Notes under the pieces: model-generated | Database searches by the model: none | Told to the model about the DNA's origin: nothing | Seen by the model: only the letters and a program-made list of their open reading frames with translations | Assembly: GCA_028871595.1 (NCBI GenBank) | Contig: JAGWMT010000033.1 | Location: 1-18,530, forward strand | Reading direction: 5' to 3' | From: Elusimicrobiota bacterium | GTDB taxonomy: Bacteria > Elusimicrobiota > Elusimicrobia > UBA1565 > UBA9628 | DNA: 18,530 nt | In this document: piece after piece, positions 14,174 to 18,530 of the stretch | Layout: each line of letters starts with the position of its first letter | Position numbering within the stretch: the first letter of the stretch is position 1 | Translations under genes and position numbers: made by a program

Positions 14174-15421
14174 CTAGGCGGCGACCGCGTCGCCCTTCTG
14201 GGCGGACGCGGCTTCCTTGATCAGCATCGCCGCGATCTCGTTGCGCTGGATCTGGTTGGTGCCCTCGTAGATCTGCGTGATCTTGGCGTCGCGCATGTAT
14301 TTCTCCACGGGGAAGTCCGCCATGTAGCCGATGCCGCCGCACATCTGCACGCAGTCGGTGGTGACCTGCATGGCCACGTCGGAGCAGTAGTACTTGGACA
14401 TGGCCGATTCCTTCGTGTAGCGGCGGACGTCCATCTTCTGCATGACGTCGTAGACGATGGCGTTGTCGGCGATGGCCTTCTCGTAGACGGGCTTCATCGC
14501 CTTGTCGATGGAGCGCGACGTCGCGTACAGCAGGACGCGGGCCGCCTCGGTCCGCGTCGCGTTGTCGGCCATCATGTGCTGGATGGCCTGGATGCTGGAG
14601 ATGGGAACGCCGAACTGGCGGCGCTGGCGGATGTAGGACAGCGTCTCGTCCTGGGCGCCCTGCGCGATGCCCAGCGCCTGCGCCGCCACGCCGGGGCGGG
14701 AGCAGTCGAACGTGGTCTGCGCGGTGAACAGGCCGTAGCCCTCTTTGTACAAGAGGTTCGCCTTCGGAATGCGGCAGTTCTGAAAGACCAACTCGTAAGT
14801 GGGGTTGGCGCGGATGCCCATCTTATGTTCCTTCTTGCCGAAGCCGAAGCCGGGGGTCCCCTTCTCCACGATGAAGGCCGAAACGCCGCGCGCTCCGCGG
14901 GCCGGATTGGTGGTGGCGAACACCACGTAGGTCTCCGCGACCTCGCCGTTGGAGACGAAGATCTTGGTGCCGTTCAGGACGTAATGGTCGCCGTCGAGCT
15001 TGGCGGTGGTCTTCGTCGCCGTGGCGTCGGAGCCGGCCGAGGACTCGGTGATGGAGAACGCGGCCAGCTTCTTGCCGCTCGCCAGGTCGGGGATGTATTT
15101 CGCGCGCTGCTCGGCGTTGCCGAGAAGCATGATGGGAAGGGCGCCCAGGCCGGTGGCCGCGAAGCACAGCGCGATGCCGCCGCAGACGCGGGAGAGCTGT
15201 TCGATGACGAGCACCTGCTCAAGCAGGCCTCCGCCCAGGCCGCCGTAGGCTTCCGGAAGATAGACGCCGGGCAGGTCGGCCTGCGCCATCTTCTTGACGC
15301 ACTCCCAAGGGAAGGTTCCGTCGGCGTCGTGCTTCTCCCGGACGGGCTTGAGGTCGCGCACGGCGACCTGGTAGGCGAGTGAGCGGATTTCTTCCTGCGT
15401 CTCGGTCAATTCGTAATCCAT
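14174..15421 (-). CDS. Acyl-CoA dehydrogenase
   Basis: FAD-dependent acyl-CoA dehydrogenase of 415 residues that would introduce the alpha-beta double bond into an acyl-CoA and pass electrons to ETF. Visible signatures are the N-terminal helical domain (1-120), the FAD-binding segment FSITESSAGSDATATKTTA, YVLNGTKIFVSNG, the flavin loop RRQFGVPISSIQAIQHMMAD, QMCGGIGYMADFPVEK, and the catalytic-base motif IYEGTNQIQR with E386 in the position used by short-chain and butyryl-CoA dehydrogenases. It is longer than the usual 380 residues. About 20 extra residues (around 311-336) are inserted before KESAMSKYYCSD. Substrate chain length cannot be read from the sequence. It lies 13 bases after rnc and 4 bases before the aminopeptidase, in an otherwise biosynthetic operon. 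Confidence 0.95.
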   Translation of the reverse strand: MDYELTETQEEIRSLAYQVAVRDLKPVREKHDADGTFPWECVKKMAQADLPGVYLPEAYGGLGGGLLEQVLVIEQLSRVCGGIALCFAATGLGALPIMLLGNAEQRAKYIPDLASGKKLAAFSITESSAGSDATATKTTAKLDGDHYVLNGTKIFVSNGEVAETYVVFATTNPARGARGVSAFIVEKGTPGFGFGKKEHKMGIRANPTYELVFQNCRIPKANLLYKEGYGLFTAQTTFDCSRPGVAAQALGIAQGAQDETLSYIRQRRQFGVPISSIQAIQHMMADNATRTEAARVLLYATSRSIDKAMKPVYEKAIADNAIVYDVMQKMDVRRYTKESAMSKYYCSDVAMQVTTDCVQMCGGIGYMADFPVEKYMRDAKITQIYEGTNQIQRNEIAAMLIKEAASAQKGDAVAA

Positions 15422-15434
15422 GATTGGTTTCCCC

Positions 15435-16100
15435 CTAGGCCTGCATCCGGCTCAGCGCGTCCAGGGCCGCCGCCTGCTCGGCCTCCTTCTTGTTCTTGCC
15501 GGTTCCCCTTCCCAGTTCGCGGGGTCCAAGCCGGACCACGATGGAAAACACCTTGTCGTGGTCGGGCCCGGCCGCCGAGGCGAGATCGTAGTTCGGGGGC
15601 ATCTTGTAGCGTTTCTGGAGCAGTTCCTGCAGGCGGCTCTTGTGGTCCGTTTCCAGCAGGCTGCCGTGTTTTCGGACGCACCACGCCCGGATGAAGGCGG
15701 CCGCCGCGTCGTAGCCGCCGTCCAGGTACATGGCCCCGAGAAGAGCCTCCAAGGCGTTCGCCAGGAGGCTTTGCCGCGTGCGTCCCCCGCTGGTCTCCTC
15801 GCCGACGCCGAGGTACAAATGCTCGCCCAGCCCGAATTCCTCGGCCCAGGCGGCCAGGCTTGGCCGCGAGACGAGCAGCGACTTCTTCTTCGAAAGGTGG
15901 CCTTCGGGGTCGTTCGGATACTCGGCGTACAGCAGGTGGGCCACGACGGCGGCCAGCACGCTGTCCCCGAGAAATTCCAAACGCTCGTTGTAAATCCCCG
16001 ACCCGCTCTCGCTGGCGAACGACTTGTGCGACAGCGCCTGCTTGAGCAGGTCGGGGTTCTTAAAACGATATCCGATGACCGCTTCGAGAGGCTCGGCCAC
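15435..16100 (-). CDS. rnc: Ribonuclease III
   Basis: Double-strand-specific endoribonuclease that processes rRNA precursors and mRNA. It has 221 residues: a nuclease domain (1-150) with the signature NERLEFLGDSVL (38-49; E39, E42 and D46 are metal-site acids) and NALEALLGAMYLDGGY (115-130; E118 matches E. coli E117), then a double-stranded-RNA-binding domain (about 155-221: KSRLQELLQKR, GTGKNKKEAEQAAALDAL). The residue equivalent to E. coli D114 is Asn (N115), the only departure in the metal site. Translation starts at GTG 16100, ten bases after the acpP stop with AGGGG in front. An acpP-rnc neighbourhood is common in bacteria. Confidence 0.96.
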   Translation of the reverse strand: MAEPLEAVIGYRFKNPDLLKQALSHKSFASESGSGIYNERLEFLGDSVLAAVVAHLLYAEYPNDPEGHLSKKKSLLVSRPSLAAWAEEFGLGEHLYLGVGEETSGGRTRQSLLANALEALLGAMYLDGGYDAAAAFIRAWCVRKHGSLLETDHKSRLQELLQKRYKMPPNYDLASAAGPDHDKVFSIVVRLGPRELGRGTGKNKKEAEQAAALDALSRMQA

Positions 16101-16110
16101 GGCCGGCCCC

Positions 16111-16356
16111 TTACTTCTTGGCGTGGCTCGTGATGTAGTCGATCGCCTGGCCGACGGTCTGGATCTTCTCGGCCTGCTCGTCGGGGATCTCGGTGTCGAA
16201 CTCCTCTTCCAGCGCCATCACGAGCTCGACGGTGTCGAGGGAATCCGCGCCCAGATCGTTGACGAAATGCGCGTTCGGCGTGACTTCGGCGGCGTCGACG
16301 CCGAGCTGCTCGACGATGATCTGCTTGACGCGGTCCGGGATGTTGGCATCAGCCAT
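16111..16356 (-). CDS. acpP: Acyl carrier protein
   Basis: Carries growing acyl chains on a phosphopantetheine arm in fatty acid and phospholipid synthesis. The 81-residue acidic protein has the modification site S39 in [20 protein letters not shown] and the usual four-helix pattern. ATG 16356 is preferred because AAGGAG lies at a normal distance. The in-frame ATG at 16365 sits almost on top of that site, and the start at 16392 has none. It is placed 19 bases after fabG and 10 before rnc. Length and motif are standard. Confidence 0.97.
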   Translation of the reverse strand: MADANIPDRVKQIIVEQLGVDAAEVTPNAHFVNDLGADSLDTVELVMALEEEFDTEIPDEQAEKIQTVGQAIDYITSHAKK

Positions 16357-16375
16357 GGTGGTCATTCTCCTTAGT

Positions 16376-17158
16376 TTACATGTACCCGCCACCGTTCACG
16401 TTCAGCACGTGGCCGGTGATGTAGGACGACTCGTCCGACGACAAAAACAAAATGGCGCGCGCGACTTCGACCGGCTCTCCCATGCGGCCCAGGAGGATCT
16501 TGTCGAACAGCTTCTTTTTCGCGTCTTCCGGAATCGCGTCCGTCATGCGGGTGTGGATGAAGCCCGGAGCGACGGCGTTGGCGGTGATATTGCGCGAGGC
16601 GAACTCGCGCGCCACCGACTTCGTCATCGCGATCAGGCCTCCTTTCGACGCCGCGTAATTGGCCTGCCCGGCGTTCCCCTCTTCCCCGACGATGGAAGCG
16701 ATGCTCACGATGCGGCCGTAATGAGCCTTCATCATCGGCCGCACGACCGCCTTCGTGAAGTTGAAGGCGCCCTTCAGATTGACGTTCAGCACCAGATCCC
16801 AATCCGTCTCGGACATCCTCATCATCAGGTTGTCCTTGGTGATCCCGGCGTTGTTCACCAATATATCAATTTTGCCCCACTTTTCCACGACGGCCTTGAC
16901 CACGGCCTCGCACTGCTCGTACTTGGTGACGTCGCAGGCCATGCCCAGCGCGGTGTCCTTGCCGGCGGCCAAGGCCGCGGCGGATTTCTGCGCCAGCTCG
17001 GCGTTGACGTCCACGATGACGACCTTCGCGCCCTCGGCGGCGAAGACCTCGGCGGTGGCGTAGCCGATGCCCTGGGCCGAGCCGGTGATGATGGCGACCT
17101 TGTCCTTCAGGCGGAGGCCCGTCGCGGGGGCGGCTTGCGTCGCGGTGTCGGTGCTCAT
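16376..17158 (-). CDS. fabG: 3-oxoacyl-[acyl-carrier-protein] reductase
   Basis: Short-chain dehydrogenase that reduces 3-oxoacyl-ACP with NADPH in the elongation cycle. The 260-residue protein shows the nucleotide-binding motif TGSAQGIG (25-32), NNAG (101-104), catalytic S154 in SIAS, Y167 and K171 in NYAASKGG, and the typical ending [15 protein letters not shown]. The first 18 residues (Thr/Ala-rich) extend beyond the usual start, but ATG 17158 has a good AAGGAG, so I keep it. Its position between plsX and acpP supports FabG over other reductases of this family. Confidence 0.95.
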   Translation of the reverse strand: MSTDTATQAAPATGLRLKDKVAIITGSAQGIGYATAEVFAAEGAKVVIVDVNAELAQKSAAALAAGKDTALGMACDVTKYEQCEAVVKAVVEKWGKIDILVNNAGITKDNLMMRMSETDWDLVLNVNLKGAFNFTKAVVRPMMKAHYGRIVSIASIVGEEGNAGQANYAASKGGLIAMTKSVAREFASRNITANAVAPGFIHTRMTDAIPEDAKKKLFDKILLGRMGEPVEVARAILFLSSDESSYITGHVLNVNGGGYM

Positions 17159-17186
17159 GGCGTTCTCCTTGTCGGATTTGGGACGG

Positions 17187-18209
17187 TCAAACTTTCACGG
17201 CGTCGGCGCGGACGGCGTCCTCGCGGGCGGCTTCCCGGAGCAGCGCGACGTATCCGGAATCGGCCGCCTTCGCGGCCGCGCGGACCGCGTGCGAGATGGC
17301 GCGCGCGTTCGAGGAGCCGTGGCAGACGATGGCGACGCCGTTGACGCCGACCAGCGGGGCGCCGCCGTACTCATCGTAGCTCATTTTCCGCTTCATGCGC
17401 GCGAATGGACCCCGCAACAGTATGGCCGGAAGCTTGTATCGCCAGGAGGACGTGAGCTCGTCCTTGAGGAGGCCGACGACGGCGGCGGCGGTCCCCTCCA
17501 TGGTCTTGATCACCACGTTCCCCACGAAGCCGTCGCAGACCACGACGTCGGTCTTGCCCGCGGGGACGTCGCGGCCTTCCACGGAGCCGGCGAAATTGAG
17601 TCCGGAGTTCTTGAGGTGCGGGTAGGCTTCCTTCACCAGGTCGTTGCCCTTTCCCTCCTCCTCGCCGATGGTGAGAAGGCCGACGGTGGGATCGGCGATG
17701 CCGTAGAGGTGGCGCGCCAGCAAGGTCCCCATCGTGGCGAATTGGACGAGATGCCACGGCTTGCAGTCCACGTTGGCGCCGGCGTCGAGCAGCACGGTGA
17801 CGCCCTTGGGCGTCGGAATGGGAACGGCGATCGCGGGGCGCAGGACGCCGGGCACGCGCTTCAAGTGCCACAGCGCGGCGACCATCGTGGCCCCCGAGTT
17901 GCCGGCGGACACCATCCCGGCCGCCTGGCCCGCGGCGACCAGTTGAGCGCAGACCATGATCGACGAGGCGGGCTTGGCCCGGCAGGCGGCGGCCGGCTCC
18001 TCGTTCATCTCGACGACGTCCGGAGCCTCCACCACCTCGAAGCGGGGATCCCCCGCGCCGACGCCGCGCGCGGAGAGTTCGGCTCGGATCTTCTCCGCGG
18101 GTCCGACCAAAACGAGCTCGACGCCGAAGGCGTTCGCGGCCTGAACCGCCCCGTCGATGTTCGGGGTCAGTCCGTGGTCGCCGCCGACGGCGTCGAGCGC
18201 GATCTTCAA
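17187..18209 (-). CDS. plsX: Phosphate acyltransferase PlsX
   Basis: Makes acyl-phosphate from acyl-ACP for the first step of phospholipid synthesis. The 340-residue protein starts with KIALDAVGGDHG, the family N-terminus, and contains AGMVSAGNSGATM, VLLDAGANVDCKPWHLVQFA, LLTIGEEEGKGNDLVKEA, VVCDGFVGNVVIKTMEG and YGGAPLVGVNGVAIVCHGSS, all characteristic of PlsX. The start codon is TTG (18209). An in-frame TAA two codons upstream rules out a longer protein. No Shine-Dalgarno is visible in front (CGCCTTAATAC), so it may be weakly translated or coupled to rpmF, whose stop is 19 bases upstream. rpmF-plsX order is conserved in many bacteria. Confidence 0.96.
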   Translation of the reverse strand: MKIALDAVGGDHGLTPNIDGAVQAANAFGVELVLVGPAEKIRAELSARGVGAGDPRFEVVEAPDVVEMNEEPAAACRAKPASSIMVCAQLVAAGQAAGMVSAGNSGATMVAALWHLKRVPGVLRPAIAVPIPTPKGVTVLLDAGANVDCKPWHLVQFATMGTLLARHLYGIADPTVGLLTIGEEEGKGNDLVKEAYPHLKNSGLNFAGSVEGRDVPAGKTDVVVCDGFVGNVVIKTMEGTAAAVVGLLKDELTSSWRYKLPAILLRGPFARMKRKMSYDEYGGAPLVGVNGVAIVCHGSSNARAISHAVRAAAKAADSGYVALLREAAREDAVRADAVKV

Positions 18210-18228
18210 GTATTAAGGCGTTTGTTTC

Positions 18229-18444
18229 TTACTTCTGCTCGCCTTCGGGGCCGGAGCCGGCCTTCTTCTTCGTCTTGGGCGGGCGAACGAGCACGCCGTT
18301 GTAGAAGCCGTCGGGGCTGATGGTGTGCGGGCGGTGCCAGCGGCCGTCCTTGTCCTTGCTCAGCGGGATGCCGTCGAGCTTCCAGTTGGCGGAGCGGCGG
18401 CTGTCGCGGCGCGAGCGTGTGTGCTTACGTTTCGGATTGGGCAT
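18229..18444 (-). CDS. rpmF: 50S ribosomal protein L32 (bL32), cysteine-free form
   Basis: Small ribosomal protein of the large subunit, 71 residues. The N-terminus MPNPKRKHTRSRRDSRR is diagnostic, and the rest fits a short basic protein. The zinc-binding bL32 form has two CxxC-type pairs. Here the region WHRPHTISPDGFYNG has no cysteine at all, so this is the zinc-independent form. AGAGGA precedes the ATG at a good distance. It is the first gene of the operon behind the promoter at 18474-18503 and is followed by plsX, the usual partner. Confidence 0.93.
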   Translation of the reverse strand: MPNPKRKHTRSRRDSRRSANWKLDGIPLSKDKDGRWHRPHTISPDGFYNGVLVRPPKTKKKAGSGPEGEQK

Positions 18445-18473
18445 TGGATTCCTCTATTTTGTGGAGAAGACCG

Positions 18474-18503
18474 ATCTTAGCCTTTATCGGGGCGAGGGGT
18501 CAA
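18474..18503 (-). promoter_or_regulatory. Sigma70-like promoter of the rpmF-plsX-fabG-acpP-rnc operon
   Basis: On the minus strand TTGACC (18503-18498) and TAAGAT (18479-18474) are 18 bases apart, giving a start near 18467 and a leader of about 23 bases that contains the AGAGGA ribosome site of rpmF. No other gene is seen between this promoter and the right edge (18504-18530). Confidence 0.65.
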
Positions 18504-18530
18504 TCGGGGACGCGTGGACGACTCGGCGCC

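Noticed and set aside
12142..14220. Long plus-strand open frame of 692 codons opposite the aminopeptidase
   Set aside because: No motif, and the minus strand carries an intact M1 peptidase with a full zinc site. This is a shadow of it.
1..18530. CRISPR array, insertion sequences or att sites
   Set aside because: I saw no evenly spaced direct repeats, transposase genes or terminal inverted repeats. The tRNA has no integrase gene or repeated 3' end nearby.

Overview
The window is GC-rich bacterial chromosome with densely packed genes. It suggests a Gram-negative organism: an outer-membrane barrel protein of the PorV/UPF0164 family sits beside a very large exported protease, and a type II fatty acid/phospholipid cluster is present. 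The combination of a FlgD/T9SS-like C-terminal domain, a PorV-like partner, a split complex I cluster and a small histone-fold protein makes me lean towards an uncultured member of Elusimicrobiota. That placement is an inference from gene content, not something the sequence proves.

Left block (minus strand, read right to left from about 5200 to 1): an elongator-type tRNA(CAU) with its own extended -10 promoter and hairpin terminator. Next come a 60-residue protein that aligns well with archaeal histones, a MidA/NDUFAF7-type methyltransferase, and nuoA-nuoB-nuoC-nuoD-nuoH (nuoH runs off the left edge). The genes are nearly contiguous, with ATGA or few-base junctions. NDUFAF7 is known to methylate an arginine of the NuoD homologue in mitochondrial complex I; that arginine is present here as NuoD R60, and the methyltransferase gene overlaps nuoA. 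No nuoE, nuoF or nuoG lies between nuoD and nuoH, and NuoH carries an extra N-terminal segment of about 120 residues.

Middle block (plus strand, about 5260 to 11724): an orphan NarL/FixJ-type response regulator with a perfect 16-bp hairpin terminator. It is followed by a well-spaced sigma70-like promoter that would give a nearly leaderless transcript for a 1536-residue secreted subtilisin-like protease. That protein has a catalytic domain, seven fibronectin-III-like repeats, a beta-sandwich module and a FlgD/T9SS-like C-terminal domain. Its stop codon overlaps the GTG start of the PorV-like outer-membrane protein, so the two look like an exported cargo and a secretion or anchoring partner.

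Right block (minus strand, 18503 down to 11734): a promoter and then rpmF-plsX-fabG-acpP-rnc, an acyl-CoA dehydrogenase and an M1-family zinc aminopeptidase with a HEAT-repeat tail. All gaps are 4 to 28 bases, consistent with one operon. fabH and fabD, which sit between plsX and fabG in E. coli, are absent. This block meets the protease/PorV operon tail to tail with only 9 bases between the stop codons.

The strongest candidate for something unusual is the minimal bacterial histone at 4821-5003, placed at the head of the complex I cluster. Next are the MidA-nuoA coupling and the protease/PorV pair.
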